A stretch of DNA of 64,000 nucleotides from JADFWK01 sp035527895 (lineage in GTDB: Bacteria > Desulfobacterota > DSM-4660 > Desulfatiglandales > B25-G16). Each line of letters begins with the position of its first letter. Within the stretch, counting starts at the first letter, position 1. Both the position numbers and the translations under genes were made by a program. The notes beneath the pieces were generated by a model. The model was not told where the DNA came from, ran no database searches, and saw only the letters and a program-made list of their open reading frames with translations. Shown piece by piece: positions 36,507 through 44,875 of this stretch. The stretch covers positions 23,635 through 87,634 of the forward strand of contig DATKZQ010000016.1 in NCBI GenBank assembly GCA_035527895.1, written 5' to 3'.

Positions 36507-36888
36507 CGTGCTTGTAGACACTTCTATCTGGATTGAATACTTCAACAGGCCTGATTCGAGGCCGGGGGGCTCTCTTCAAAGCCTTCTCAAAAACGGCAGG
36601 GTTATCGTCACAGGTCTGGTGTTAACCGAATTGCTGCGAGGGGCCAAGCTTGAAAAAGAGTTTAAGCTTATTGCGGAGAGCATGACCGCCCTTCCCTTTC
36701 TGGAGACCTCTCTTAGAACCTGGATTGAAGCTGGTCGAATCGGTTACTCTCTTCGCAGAAAAGGTGTTACCATCCCTACAACAGACCTTCTTATAGCGAG
36801 CCTAGCCCTTGAGAATAGCTGTCTGGTTTTCACCCTGGATCCTCATTTCAACAAAATACCGCAAATAAAGCTCTATAAAGAAAGTTGA
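36496..36888 (+). CDS. vapC: VapC-type PIN-domain ribonuclease toxin
   Basis: 130 residues. The acidic metal site of the PIN domain is complete: D8 (VDTSIWIEYF), E45 (LTELLRG), D97 (TTDLLIASLAL) and D115 (TLDPHF). Length is normal. Expected to cleave a specific RNA, commonly tRNA or rRNA. Pair appears intact and functional. Confidence 0.92.
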   Translation: MKPDVLVDTSIWIEYFNRPDSRPGGSLQSLLKNGRVIVTGLVLTELLRGAKLEKEFKLIAESMTALPFLETSLRTWIEAGRIGYSLRRKGVTIPTTDLLIASLALENSCLVFTLDPHFNKIPQIKLYKES

Positions 36889-37123
36889 GTTCCTCAGCAC
36901 CGCTTATGAAGAATATATTCACCCCAGGTGCTGAATACACAGAGGATATAGGTTTTTCCCCTTGATCGATATAGATGATCGCATGGGTCAGGTGCTCGGA
37001 GCATCAATAAAGATGCAAAACGGGATTAATGCCACACCGCCCGAAGGGCTGTGGCTTTTGGCCGATCGGCACCTGCCCGCAATGCTTCGCAACGCGAGGC
37101 GGGCGGGTCTGTGTCTCTGCTTG

Positions 37124-37152
37124 CCCCGTAGCTCCGGGAGATGGTACTGGGG
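37124..37152. repeat. CCCYGT...ACWGGG hairpin, AGCTCC subtype
   Basis: CCCC-GTA-gc-TCC-g-GGA-gatgg-TAC-t-GGGG. Just upstream of the MoaE-like gene. A GCCCGC...GCGGGC hairpin (37076-37106) precedes it. Confidence 0.7.
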
Positions 37153-37173
37153 TGGTGAATATCAAAGGAGGAA

Positions 37174-37536
37174 ATGATGCAGCTCGATAAAATGATAGCC
37201 ACAATCAAGACCAACCCCAACTTCCACAAGACCGGCATGATCGCCAGCCACATCGGCATCGTCCGCTCCTTCTCACGGGACGGCAACACCGTCGAGGCGG
37301 TTGACGTTGCATTTGATCAGGCAAAGATCGAACAGATCATGTCCGACATCAGATCACGCCCCGGCATTGTGGACGTGCTCATTCAGACAAACAGCGGGCA
37401 TCTTGCAGTCGGCGATGAAATAATGGCCGTTGTGGTGGCAGGCGATATCCGTGAAAACGTATTCCCGGCCCTTATCGATACGGTCGAGCGCCTCAAGTCA
37501 GAGGCATCAACAAAGAAGGAAAAATTGGAAGGGTAG
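37174..37536 (+). CDS. MoaE-like protein (molybdopterin synthase catalytic subunit family)
   Basis: 120 residues, shorter than typical MoaE (about 140-150). GMIASHIGIVRSFSRDG (about 21-37) and VGDEIMAVVVAGDIRENVFPALIDTVERLKSEAS (read as 78-111) follow the MoaE pattern, and the tail STKKEKLEG could match the C-terminal lysine-containing block, but the usual HG.. segment is not obvious. It may be a MoaE paralogue without catalysis. AAAGGAGG precedes two adjacent ATG codons (37174 and 37177). No other molybdenum-cofactor gene is in the window. Confidence 0.7.
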   Translation: MMQLDKMIATIKTNPNFHKTGMIASHIGIVRSFSRDGNTVEAVDVAFDQAKIEQIMSDIRSRPGIVDVLIQTNSGHLAVGDEIMAVVVAGDIRENVFPALIDTVERLKSEASTKKEKLEG

Positions 37537-37981
37537 AAATGAGATCTTTGGGTGGAGCCCCACGCGCAAGCGCGTGGCACCTCCACATTCTTCGGCGGAA
37601 CCCGCCGAAGCATATCCGCCTTCGTCCCAATAGGACTACGGCGGATTACCCTGCCTAGCATTCATCCACGGGCAAGCCCGTGGCTTTCTGCGGAGGCGGG
37701 TAGAGTTTTCTCCTTGTTTCATGAACCTTTTCAATGTTATTTTAAAGGTCAATCGAAATTGAAAACTCTCGCAAAAGGAGACTTGCGTAATGCCAGTATT
37801 GTTCGCGAAAGAGATGGAAGGAATCGACCTTCCTTTCTCTGGTGGCAAACCAAAATTGAGCGAAAAGCTTCGACAATCATACTGAAAAAAACAAAAGTCC
37901 TGTATTAAGCCGTTCAGATAAAAAACCCAAAGTTCTGTTTCCATGTTGTAAAAGAAAAAGAACTGACAGTTTGGAGGGGTC
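37537..37981. other. Gap with 150-bp repeat; no gene
   Basis: After the multi-hairpin repeat (37551-37703) about 280 bp remain with no recognisable gene; GGAGGGG near 37972-37978 is the ribosome binding site for the next gene. Confidence 0.6.
37551..37703 (+). repeat. Multi-hairpin 150-bp repeat (copy 2)
   Basis: Better paired than copy 1: GCCACGCG...CGCGTGGC type stem (37562-37580), TTCGGCGG/CCGCCGAA, ATCCGCC...GGCGGAT, CCACGGGC-AA-GCCCGTGG. Differences from copy 1 at CACGGGC/GCCCGTG improve pairing. Confidence 0.88.
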
Positions 37982-38212
37982 ATGCAAAAGAAAATTACAG
38001 AGTACGATTCATCAATAGATGCGCTTGTGGCTGTGGCTAAGCGTCTTCGTGGTTACGAGGATCTTTTTCATATGGCTTCAGAGGAGTTCTTCGATAAATT
38101 TAGCAAAGGCCTACTTGAGGACAATATCGATTTCGTTGAATGGTCAAACGACTATGAGCATTATATGGCAATCAGGCTTGCGATAGAGAGGCATCTGCAG
38201 AATGTTGCGTGA
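37982..38212 (+). CDS. Small partner protein of TumE-like toxin (putative antitoxin)
   Basis: 76 residues, acidic and helical (SIDALVAVAKRLRGYEDLFHM...EDNIDFVEWSNDYEHYM), no DNA-binding motif that I can see. GGAGG is 5 nt before the ATG. It overlaps the next gene by 11 nt, the standard layout of antitoxin-toxin pairs, and small proteins of this type accompany DUF6516/TumE-family toxins. Confidence 0.65.
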   Translation: MQKKITEYDSSIDALVAVAKRLRGYEDLFHMASEEFFDKFSKGLLEDNIDFVEWSNDYEHYMAIRLAIERHLQNVA

Positions 38213-38594
38213 TGCACTGGTTCACTATCTTGAGGATATCGAATCGGCAGTCCGAGAATTGAATGATGTGTATGTCGAGCACTATGAAGAGGAATATCTG
38301 GCCTCAGATCGAGTGAATTTGCGAATCCGGATACGTTTTGCAACAGGATATCTTCTGGAGTTGAACGAGGCTGCTATTCTTGAAGGTGGAAATATTAGAC
38401 ATCTTGGCTATCGTTATCATTTTCAGGATACAAAGAATCAACTCATTTTCCGATACGATAACACACCCCACTACCCGAATCTTAAATCCTTCCCCCATCA
38501 CAAACATGCAAAGCGTGGAGTCATTGCAGTAGAAAAACCTTCAATCCCAAATGTACTAGAAGAAGTCAAATCAATTGCTCAACCAGCGGAGTAG
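38202..38594 (+). CDS. TumE-family (DUF6516) toxin
   Basis: 130 residues. The C-terminal YRYHFQDTKNQLIFRYDNTPHYPNLKSFPHHKH (read as about 71-104) is the family core, with FRYDN and FPHHKH the most conserved blocks. Family members are toxins of type II systems. Translationally coupled to the upstream gene. No truncation visible. Confidence 0.75.
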   Translation: MLRDALVHYLEDIESAVRELNDVYVEHYEEEYLASDRVNLRIRIRFATGYLLELNEAAILEGGNIRHLGYRYHFQDTKNQLIFRYDNTPHYPNLKSFPHHKHAKRGVIAVEKPSIPNVLEEVKSIAQPAE

Positions 38595-38689
38595 ATTGAT
38601 TCTCTAACACCAATCCAGCCAACCATTTCATATTGCAACCAACTGAACAAACAGCCATGTAAATCCTTCTTCCCCACGTGCCCCGCCCG

Positions 38690-38718
38690 CCCCGTAGCTC
38701 CGGGAGATGGTACTGGGG
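38690..38718. repeat. CCCYGT...ACWGGG hairpin, AGCTCC subtype
   Basis: Same 29-bp sequence as at 37124: CCCCGTAGCTCC and ATGGTACTGGGG arms around a G. Confidence 0.7.
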
Positions 38719-38879
38719 AAGCTCCGCATACCATCCTTCCACCCTTCCACCCTTCCCTTTTTCAATAATTCCCTAATTCCTGAATTGCTAAATCCAACAC
38801 TCCATCACTCCGGTACTCCAATACTCCACCTTCCCACCTTCCATCCCTCCAACATTCCAAATTCCCTCCTTCCATCATT

Positions 38880-38989
38880 CCCTGGCCCAGACCCCTGGCC
38901 CAGACCTGGCCTGAAAGGATTAAGTTCAATAGGTTCCAATCGGAGGTACGCCAACAATGACATAGCACTCCGGTCAAGTCGCGCCAGGG
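38880..38989 (+). repeat. CCCTGGC/GCCAGGG-ended repeat (copy 6), left end doubled
   Basis: The left end CCCTGGCCCAGAC occurs twice in a row, then the AATAGGTTCCAATCGG inner type and GCCAGGG right end. Inserted at the end of an ATTCC array. Confidence 0.85.
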
Positions 38990-38993
38990 CAGG

Positions 38994-39077
38994 CTGGGTT
39001 GCAAAGCGTGAGTATAAAGAGCTTACTTACGAAACAGTGTAACGACCGTAGTGTATTCCAGCAATGTCGCGCCAGGG
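38994..39077 (+). repeat. CCCTGGC/GCCAGGG-ended repeat (copy 7), left-truncated
   Basis: Follows copy 6 directly; lacks the first CCCTGGCCCAGAC and has the GTTGCAAAGCGTGAGTA inner type of copy 3. Confidence 0.8.
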
Positions 39078-39300
39078 CAGGCCATCATTCCATCATTCCA
39101 GCCCTGTTTTCCATTCCTTTGCCTTGTTTGCACAAAGAAAGGGCCACAGCCCTCTTCAGGCCATGGCCCCTTACTGGGAGGTAAATCTAGAATCTCGCAA
39201 TCAGGTGCTTAGGATCTGACGTCCCAAGCCGGTTGGGGTTACGGGTCTTGACTTCAATAACCCAACAAACTCAAGAAACCCGAGCAACTCATGATAACCT

Positions 39301-40011
39301 CTAGGCTTTCTTCAAAAACCTCTTCCTGCCAAGGCCACCTAAACCGATCAGGCCAACACCGAGCAGGAGCATGGTGGCCGGTTCAGGGACGGGAGATACA
39401 TCCAATTTGGCTACAGCAAACTCACTCCAAGCAGTGTAATCCTGTTTCAGAGGGACAACAAATCTGATTTGATCTGCTATTATATTGGCAGCATAACTTA
39501 CCTCCCCAAAAGAACCAGGACCTGAAAGTTCAGTACCAGTAAGGTTATAAGAAGGTTCAGGTTCTGCCCAACTATTCAACCACACACCGTCCAGGAAGAA
39601 ATTCACACGGCCGCGCTCTGGTGCGCCATCAGTGCCCTCACCATCAAAAAGCGACCGAACCCACACAGTATTAATTAACATCGGTTGATTGAAGTCGATA
39701 AAAAGCTTTTCCTTATAAACGACTGAGTCCACTTCATCGAATTCTTCACTAGCAATACCTAAACCCCGTGTGCCACGGTGCGTCAGTTCAGCGGGCGCTT
39801 CGGCATCCATTGAGCTTACGGTACCGAATCCACTTAAAATAGTAAAAGTGGTACCAATGTTTTTAGCGCTGTCATTCGTAGACCACCCCGTTGTATCATC
39901 GACACCCACAAAGCTATCTCCATGCAAAAAACTTATCAGAGTAGCCTCTCCAACTCCGATCATGCCGAAAACCAATGTCACGGCACATAAAAACACTAAA
40001 AACCTCTTCAT
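39301..40011 (-). CDS. PEP-CTERM sorting domain protein 1
   Basis: 236 residues. Signal peptide MKRFLVFLCAVTLVFGMIGVGEA (read 1-23); C-terminal sorting signal VPEPATMLLLGVGLIGLGGL ending in RKRFLKKA: PEP motif, transmembrane helix, basic tail, as recognised by the XrtA/EpsH exosortase. The mature domain (about 24-205) has no family I recognise; a beta-rich carbohydrate-binding-like fold is possible. AAAGGAGGAG lies just before the ATG. A perfect GGTCAGGT...ACCTGACC-type palindrome (40048-40066) lies upstream and could be an operator. Confidence 0.9.
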   Translation of the reverse strand: MKRFLVFLCAVTLVFGMIGVGEATLISFLHGDSFVGVDDTTGWSTNDSAKNIGTTFTILSGFGTVSSMDAEAPAELTHRGTRGLGIASEEFDEVDSVVYKEKLFIDFNQPMLINTVWVRSLFDGEGTDGAPERGRVNFFLDGVWLNSWAEPEPSYNLTGTELSGPGSFGEVSYAANIIADQIRFVVPLKQDYTAWSEFAVAKLDVSPVPEPATMLLLGVGLIGLGGLGRKRFLKKA

Positions 40012-40047
40012 ACTCCTCCTTTCAATTATTCTTTGCTATTTAGCTGT

Positions 40048-40066
40048 CAGGTGGAATACCTGACCA
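40048..40066. promoter_or_regulatory. Perfect palindrome upstream of PEP-CTERM gene 1
   Basis: GTCAGGT-GGAAT-ACCTGAC, 7-bp arms, about 40 bp before the start codon of the gene at 40011; a plausible operator or 5'-UTR hairpin. Confidence 0.45.
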
Positions 40067-40581
40067 CCTTATGCAATTTTTATCTTACCCTTTTTAATAC
40101 ACCTTAAAGATTTAATATCGGCCCTAATAAAGCTAGAAAATTGAGTATCAGTACGTTCATAGAGCTAAATCCATGCCAAATTGGCGGGATAGAAAATTAC
40201 CATGGATTACAGGTAGTTAGCAGCTCGGCTAAAAAAATTATCTGAAACTATGTAAAAAAATACCATTTAATTTGGGCAAAAGATTGCCACTTTTTGGAAG
40301 TGATTTTGGATACTTAGGACGACGCAAATGCAATAAAGCGGCCGCGCTCCCGCATAGCCAGCACTGGCGAGGGTAAGAGAAGGGTATTGCTTTCAATCTA
40401 CTTGATTTACGCCACAGGTTGGGTTTTGACTATCGATCTCTCGCCCGCTCCTTAGGGTCGCTTCCCTTCGACGTCGCTCAGGGCTTTTAGGAGCCCGCAG
40501 ACCCGCCTGCCAGCGCCTGAAGCGCAGCTAATGGCGGGCAGGGGACTCAGAGTTAGTAGAATGAATCAGTTGATGCTGATA

Positions 40582-40710
40582 GATCGCTTAAAAGTATTTG
40601 GAGAGGCTGTCACGGGGAGAAATAAGCGAGCTTATTTCTACCCGTGAAGGCTCTCCATTCTCCCGATGTAAGTCATCGGGTCCCCCGCTGAGCGGGGTTT
40701 TTAAGCGATC
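40582..40710 (-). repeat. Cloverleaf-like repeat, subfamily I, reverse copy
   Basis: GATCGCTTAAAA at the left, TTTTTAAGCGATC at the right; hairpin 3 GGAGAGGCTGTCACGGGGAG... then hairpin 2 CCCGATG-TAAGT-CATCGGG and hairpin 1 CCCCGCTGAGCGGGG. Confidence 0.85.
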
Positions 40711-40756
40711 CAAAGCTTTTCTCTGAGCACTCCGTGAGCTCTGCCTGCCGCGCCTG

Positions 40757-40785
40757 CCCCGTAGCTCCGGAAGATGGTACTGGGG
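40757..40785. repeat. CCCYGT...ACWGGG hairpin, AGCTCC subtype
   Basis: CCCC-GTA-gc-TCCGGA-agatgg-TAC-t-GGGG; TCCGGA makes the inner loop a perfect palindrome, compared with TCCGGGA elsewhere. Confidence 0.7.
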
Positions 40786-40822
40786 TAGGTGCCGTGCATC
40801 GTACTGGGGTGAGAGATAATAG

Positions 40823-40851
40823 CCCTGTATGTGCCATGCATCGTAATGGGG
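40823..40851. repeat. CCCYGT...GGGG hairpin, TGC/GCA subtype
   Basis: CCCTGTATGTGCCATGCATCGTAATGGGG: arms TGC and GCA around CAT, with CCCT/GGGG outside. The related sequence GTAGGTGCCGTGCATCGTACTGGGG overlaps 40786-40808. Confidence 0.6.
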
Positions 40852-40951
40852 TGGTGAGACAAAAAGCACAACGGACAACACAGAGCAACATATTTGTATC
40901 ATGGAATAACGGTGGTGAATGGATTACGTGAAAAAGCAGGTGGGCAATTAC

Positions 40952-41716
40952 TTACATGGGGTATTTTCGTCTAAGCTTCTTTTCAAGGCTTTCTCGATCA
41001 TCTTCCACGATCTGGGCCAATTCGGAGATTATCTTGTAACCTTTAAGGGTTTCATCAATCTCCCTGCAGTCATTATCAATCCCGGTCACAATACTCCTGA
41101 ACTCGTCTTTGGTAATGGTCTCCTGCTCCTCAAAGGCCGTTTTGTGTTTATGCATCTTGGCCCTTATGATTTCCAATTTCCCGGATATTGTCAAGATAGG
41201 GTTTGATAAGTCGAAAAGGATCTTCTCTACAAAACGCCCCAGGGCGGCCAACCGCTGCGCTGACTCTAATTCGGACTCGAGGTGCTCGACCCTTTCTTCC
41301 AGCGTTTTCCTTGCATCCCTCTCCTTCATGAGTTTCTTAACGTTGTACGCAAGGGCTCGCAGCAGTAAGCCCTCCGGCAAAGGCTCCATAAACTTAACAC
41401 CCATGCCATTTCTTTTGCTCTTAAAGGGCAGTACCCTGTTCCATGCGACTGCCCCTTTAGTCTTGTGTATCTTGGACGCTTCATGGTTGATGGGTATGGT
41501 GAGGTCCATACTGAAGCTAGTACCGACGGAAAGCGGATCATCTGATGTTACGAACGTGCCTTTTTTGGTCAGATCTGAAGAGTAGCTCATCACCCCTTCT
41601 TCACTAAGCCTGAAATACTCAACGGGAACCACAACCGGAAAACGGAATTCCGATCTTCTTTCAACAAGCACCTGGGTCATTGCCTTAGCCCTTTCTTCTG
41701 CATTAAGATCCAACAT
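40952..41716 (-). CDS. PilZ-domain protein with a histidine-kinase-like coiled coil
   Basis: 254 residues from the ATG at 41716 (alternative 41680). The N-terminal domain begins ERRSEFRFPVVVPVEY and has TKKGTFVTSDDPLSVGT and GMGVKFM, the PilZ pattern, although the usual RxxxR c-di-GMP motif is only partly there (RRSEFR). A coiled coil (KKLMKERDARKTLEERVEHLESELES, read about 145-170) leads into AQRLAALGRFVEKILFDLSNPIL, which looks like the HisKA block LAAIGxLAAGIAHEINNPL with the phosphorylated His replaced. No ATPase domain follows. Probably a c-di-GMP-responsive regulator; it is close to the PEP-CTERM/EPS genes. Frame continues to 41815 through a CACAGAG repeat, which I regard as non-coding. 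Confidence 0.75.
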   Translation of the reverse strand: MLDLNAEERAKAMTQVLVERRSEFRFPVVVPVEYFRLSEEGVMSYSSDLTKKGTFVTSDDPLSVGTSFSMDLTIPINHEASKIHKTKGAVAWNRVLPFKSKRNGMGVKFMEPLPEGLLLRALAYNVKKLMKERDARKTLEERVEHLESELESAQRLAALGRFVEKILFDLSNPILTISGKLEIIRAKMHKHKTAFEEQETITKDEFRSIVTGIDNDCREIDETLKGYKIISELAQIVEDDRESLEKKLRRKYPM

Positions 41717-42561
41717 TTCCAATGCGAAGCGACGAGCAATTCTCGACGACCCCCTCGCTCTTCGATTATCTCTCACCCCAGAGACACAGAGGTCACAGAG
41801 GTAGACATTTTGCATAGCTTAAAACTCCCGCAAAGCGGGCGTCCCAATGATGGAACATTGGGACAAATGGAGAGCCCATTATGGAAAAAATGAACGAGTT
41901 CATTTTTTCCACTAAGGGCTGTCCATGTACGTTTTAAGCGATGCCTTTTCTCTGGTGGCAAGCTATCTTGTTGCATCTGAAATCTCTGTGTTCTCTGTGC
42001 CTCTGTGGTGAAACGATCAGGCGAGAGATTGAGACCCCGCTTTGTACCGGGATGGTTTATGGTATTAATTAAGCCGCTTGATCTGATTCCTCTTGCCTAA
42101 ATTGAATGACATTCTTTAATACGCTTTGTCAATAGGGAAATTCACCAGTTTTTCGTAAGGCAGCATCCGTATATGGGTGCATTCCCCCTAAGTCTATACC
42201 AGGGATCCAGGGTAACAATGCAAACATACACTTCTTAAACAAGATTGCATGGAGCATGCCAACAAAAAGATCCTTTTCATTTCCTGAAATTCAACTCACA
42301 TCTCCATCTAATTGAGCTCCCAGCTATCAGCGATCAGCTATGAGCTATTCCCCATTCTTATAAGGATGTATCTATTGAACACTGCACGTTCATAAATTCT
42401 ACAGAGGAACGCGGCGAGGCCCTTTGAAAAACCCAGCTCCCTCATACGGCAATAGATGTGGAGAGGGTTCAAGCAGTGTTTCTGATCTAATGTCATCAAA
42501 TGTATCGAGTTGCGAGTTTCTGGTGAATAATCCAAAGAACACGAAGGATCCCGATAACCCT
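41717..42561. other. Repeat-filled gap of about 840 bp
   Basis: CACAGAG-type text (41775-41800), a cloverleaf repeat (41812-41944), a GGTTTATGGTATTAAT segment (42051-42070), then about 490 bp without recognisable structure. The end of this gap contains the 3' side of PEP-CTERM gene 2. Confidence 0.65.
41812..41944 (+). repeat. Cloverleaf-like repeat, subfamily I variant
   Basis: Outer arms GCATAGCTTAAAAC and GTTTTAAGCGATGC; hairpin 1 CCCGC-AAA-GCGGG; hairpin 2 GTCCCAATG-ATGGAA-CATTGGGAC, a different sequence from the CCGATG/CATCGG of other copies yet fully paired; hairpin 3 GGAAAAAATGAAC-GA-GTTCATTTTTTCC. Confidence 0.88.
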
Positions 42562-43260
42562 CTACACACGTTTAAAGAACTTCTTCCTTCCAACCACACC
42601 CAAACCAAGCAACCCGGAACCCAGCAGTAACATGGTTGCCGGCTCGGGGATGGGGAAGCTATTTGAAGCGAACCCGCTATCGTTCATTGTATCGCCATTA
42701 GTTTCAAGGCTCTGTAAATGCGCACCCATCGTGGCACCCACCCCGGGAATCCCGCCCCCACTTGAGAACGGAGCACCTGTGATAAGTGCATCCGTCCAAA
42801 TGTCTCCAACGAGCGTGACAGTAAATTCCAGGGAGTTTGCATTATTGACTTCGTTGGGATGGGGGTTGCCACCACCCGACATAGCCACGCCAAAATCGAA
42901 ATCTGCACTTCCAGAACCAGCTGCGTTCGTTCCGCCAACCGAAGCCCATTGTTTTCCGGGGATAAAAGCAGGACTGAAGTTACCTAAAGAAGCGGTTACC
43001 CCACCTTCAAGGTTTAAGTTGAAATAAAATGCACCAAGCTTAATGTCAGGATGATCGGGCGAGTTGATGTCTACCGCCCACGTTGCCAGAGTATCCCCAG
43101 GATCGAATTCAATCCTCACATCTACTATCAAATTGTCCGGGTTCTCTGTACGGAAATCCCCTGTCAATGAGGTTGTGGTTTCAAACGGTACCGCTGGGGC
43201 ATTTGTGGCCAGGCCAAACACTAAGAAAACCCCCAATAAAAACATTGCCAACTTTTTCAT
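42562..43260 (-). CDS. PEP-CTERM sorting domain protein 2
   Basis: 232 residues; signal peptide MKKLAMFLLGVFLVFGLATNAPAVP, sorting end IPEPATMLLLGSGLLGLGVV then RKKFFKRV. The mature region is Gly/Asn/Asp-rich and beta-like, with two GA.P.F/ GGG.P blocks; no domain recognised. GGGGGAAG precedes the ATG. It lies 100 bp downstream of PEP-CTERM gene 3 on the same strand, so the two may share the sigma-54 promoter at 44265-44279. Confidence 0.9.
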   Translation of the reverse strand: MKKLAMFLLGVFLVFGLATNAPAVPFETTTSLTGDFRTENPDNLIVDVRIEFDPGDTLATWAVDINSPDHPDIKLGAFYFNLNLEGGVTASLGNFSPAFIPGKQWASVGGTNAAGSGSADFDFGVAMSGGGNPHPNEVNNANSLEFTVTLVGDIWTDALITGAPFSSGGGIPGVGATMGAHLQSLETNGDTMNDSGFASNSFPIPEPATMLLLGSGLLGLGVVGRKKFFKRV

Positions 43261-43360
43261 CTTAACTTCCCCCTTTGTTTACCTAACACAATTAAGGACC
43301 TGTGGAAGTATGCTTTTGTGTGCTGCACCACCTCCTTTCGGTCGAAGTTACATTTATAAA

Positions 43361-44116
43361 TTATGTTTTGCTTTTCCGGAACCTTCCCCTACCAATCCCG
43401 GCCAGGCCAATCAGCCCTACACCCAACAGCAGCATTGTGGCCGGCTCCGGCACAGGTGCGCCATCAGGTCGGGGTACAAAAACACCCGTCGAGGGGAATG
43501 CAAAACCGGTGTTGTAGGCATAATAAGCTTCGTCTCCGTTGCCACCGCCCCCCTTAGCATAGAAGTTGCCCCAAACCGGGGCCTGCTCTGTAGTGAACGA
43601 AAACACAAATATTTCCGTGTCATCAAGTAGATCAGCCTTGATGCCAAAAATCGACCCAGGCATCCCAGGATTTCCCGGACCTGGTGAAAATGGACCAATA
43701 CCATCATCATCATCATCCCCAATTTCGTAATCGAACCCAGAAGGATTGAGAACGATGTTGAAGTCAAGCTCCCAAGCGGTGTCGGTAAGTTCGATAATGA
43801 TATGGCTCAAATCCTTCCCATAGGCAGACCACCCATACGTATAAGTATAGGACCCGTCAAGATTATCGCTAATAACCCAAGATAGTGCAGTACTACTGTT
43901 ATCCCAACCAAGACCGTCAGCAGATATTCCGCTTTTATATTCAACAAAATTGTCCCAAAGATTAATATTGCCTTTTCCCTCTCCAGGATCCCAAAGTTCC
44001 GGCACTGCTGTCTGATAGGTAAAATGATAATCGAAAGCAGTAGCCCCAACAAGGCCGGGGAACATCATTACAATCCCAAGCAACAGAGCCAACCCAAGCA
44101 GCGGAGTTTTTTTCAT
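43361..44116 (-). CDS. PEP-CTERM sorting domain protein 3
   Basis: 251 residues; signal peptide MKKTPLLGLALLLGIVMMFPGLVGA and sorting end VPEPATMLLLGVGLIGLAGI followed by GRGRFRKSKT. The mature part is rich in Tyr, Gly and Asp; an acidic DDDDDGIGPF run (about 124-133) could bind calcium. GGGGAGGAGG lies before the ATG and a good -24/-12 promoter about 150 bp upstream. Exported and presumably anchored to or released in the exopolysaccharide matrix. Confidence 0.9.
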   Translation of the reverse strand: MKKTPLLGLALLLGIVMMFPGLVGATAFDYHFTYQTAVPELWDPGEGKGNINLWDNFVEYKSGISADGLGWDNSSTALSWVISDNLDGSYTYTYGWSAYGKDLSHIIIELTDTAWELDFNIVLNPSGFDYEIGDDDDDGIGPFSPGPGNPGMPGSIFGIKADLLDDTEIFVFSFTTEQAPVWGNFYAKGGGGNGDEAYYAYNTGFAFPSTGVFVPRPDGAPVPEPATMLLLGVGLIGLAGIGRGRFRKSKT

Positions 44117-44264
44117 GCTTTATTCCCTCCTCCCCAATCTCACAATGAATTTCTTCCGTCCACGCCGGAAACGTCGGCTATTCGCATGCGTATTACAGGG
44201 TCTTAATTCTTTGATTGATCAAGAATGAGCATGCGTTGGACAAAAGGTGACTTTTTGATTATTC

Positions 44265-44279
44265 GCAAGCACTATGCCA
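44265..44279 (-). promoter_or_regulatory. Sigma-54 (-24/-12) promoter for PEP-CTERM genes
   Basis: On the minus strand TGGCATAGTGCTTGC: the invariant GG and GC are 10 nt apart, and TGGCA and TTGC match consensus TGGCACGNNNNTTGC. It lies about 150 bp before the gene at 44116. A sigma-54 activator gene is nearby at 45707, and PEP-CTERM genes are known to be controlled by sigma-54 in other bacteria. Confidence 0.72.
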
Positions 44280-44551
44280 GTTTTGGGGGAAATTGATAGA
44301 ATTTATAGACAAAATGATTTTAAAAGCAAAATCAACCAGTTATGCACTATTCAACATATGTACGTTTGAGCAGATTCAACGGTTTTTGGTACATTCAGAA
44401 AAAATATGAAAACTTTTGCCAACTTTTTTATGTAATTTCTTACTACTATCTGGCAAAGAAATAGCAAATTTTTCGCCCTCTGTTCTCTTTTGACCATCAC
44501 CTCTTACAAGTTTCTTGTTACCCGTTGATTATTTAACTTGATAATTCCCTG

Positions 44552-44733
44552 CAGCGGCTCGACTGAGCTCGCCGAAGTCTTGCTGCAGGGTTACGACATA
44601 GTGCCTCCCCCTTGATGGGGGAGGTTAGGTGGGGGTGATAAAATGTTTGGTCACCCTCCCCTTTATCCCCTCCCATCAAGGGAGGGGACTTTGGCATTGG
44701 ATACCCTGCAGCTTGCTGCGGGGTGCTTCATTT
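44552..44733. repeat. CTGCAGC-flanked palindromic repeat
   Basis: CCCTGCAGC at the left and CCCTGCAGCTTGCTGCGGGG at the right flank two inverted arms, CCTCCCCCTTGATGGGGGAGG and CCCCTCCCATCAAGGGAGGGG. Only one copy seen. Confidence 0.7.
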
Positions 44734-44875
44734 GATGCCATAAACCATCCTGCTATAAAGCGGGGTGGTCCAACCTATGCTATGCGGGTGAGTGGGTTTT
44801 GACCGTTTATCTCTCGCCCGCGACCTTCGGTCGCTCGAGCCCACAAAGTACACTGAGGTATGTGATAACACATTC

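Larger units (their letters stand above)
38595..39300. other. Repeat-filled gap of about 700 bp
   Basis: Contains a CCCC-GTAGCTCC hairpin (38690-38718), a long degenerate ATTCC/CTTCCACC array (38735-38880), two CCCTGGC-ended repeats and a GGGCCA...TGGCCCC imperfect hairpin (39142-39171). No gene seen. Confidence 0.7.
40012..40951. other. Repeat-filled gap of about 940 bp
   Basis: The first 300 bp are AT-rich upstream DNA of PEP-CTERM gene 1. Then CGCCCGCTC-type segments (40440-40550), a cloverleaf repeat (40582-40710), CCCYGT hairpins (40757-40785, 40823-40851) and CACAGAG-like text. No gene. Confidence 0.7.

Noticed and set aside
37552..37908. 118-codon open frame over the 150-bp repeat
   Set aside because: It is the repeat read as protein; the same frame appears over copy 1 at 20994, and no family or ribosome binding site supports it.
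40276..40289. Possible second sigma-54 promoter (TGGCAATCTTTTGC on the minus strand) before PEP-CTERM gene 1
   Set aside because: GG and GC are only 9 nt apart instead of 10, and it is about 270 bp from the gene.
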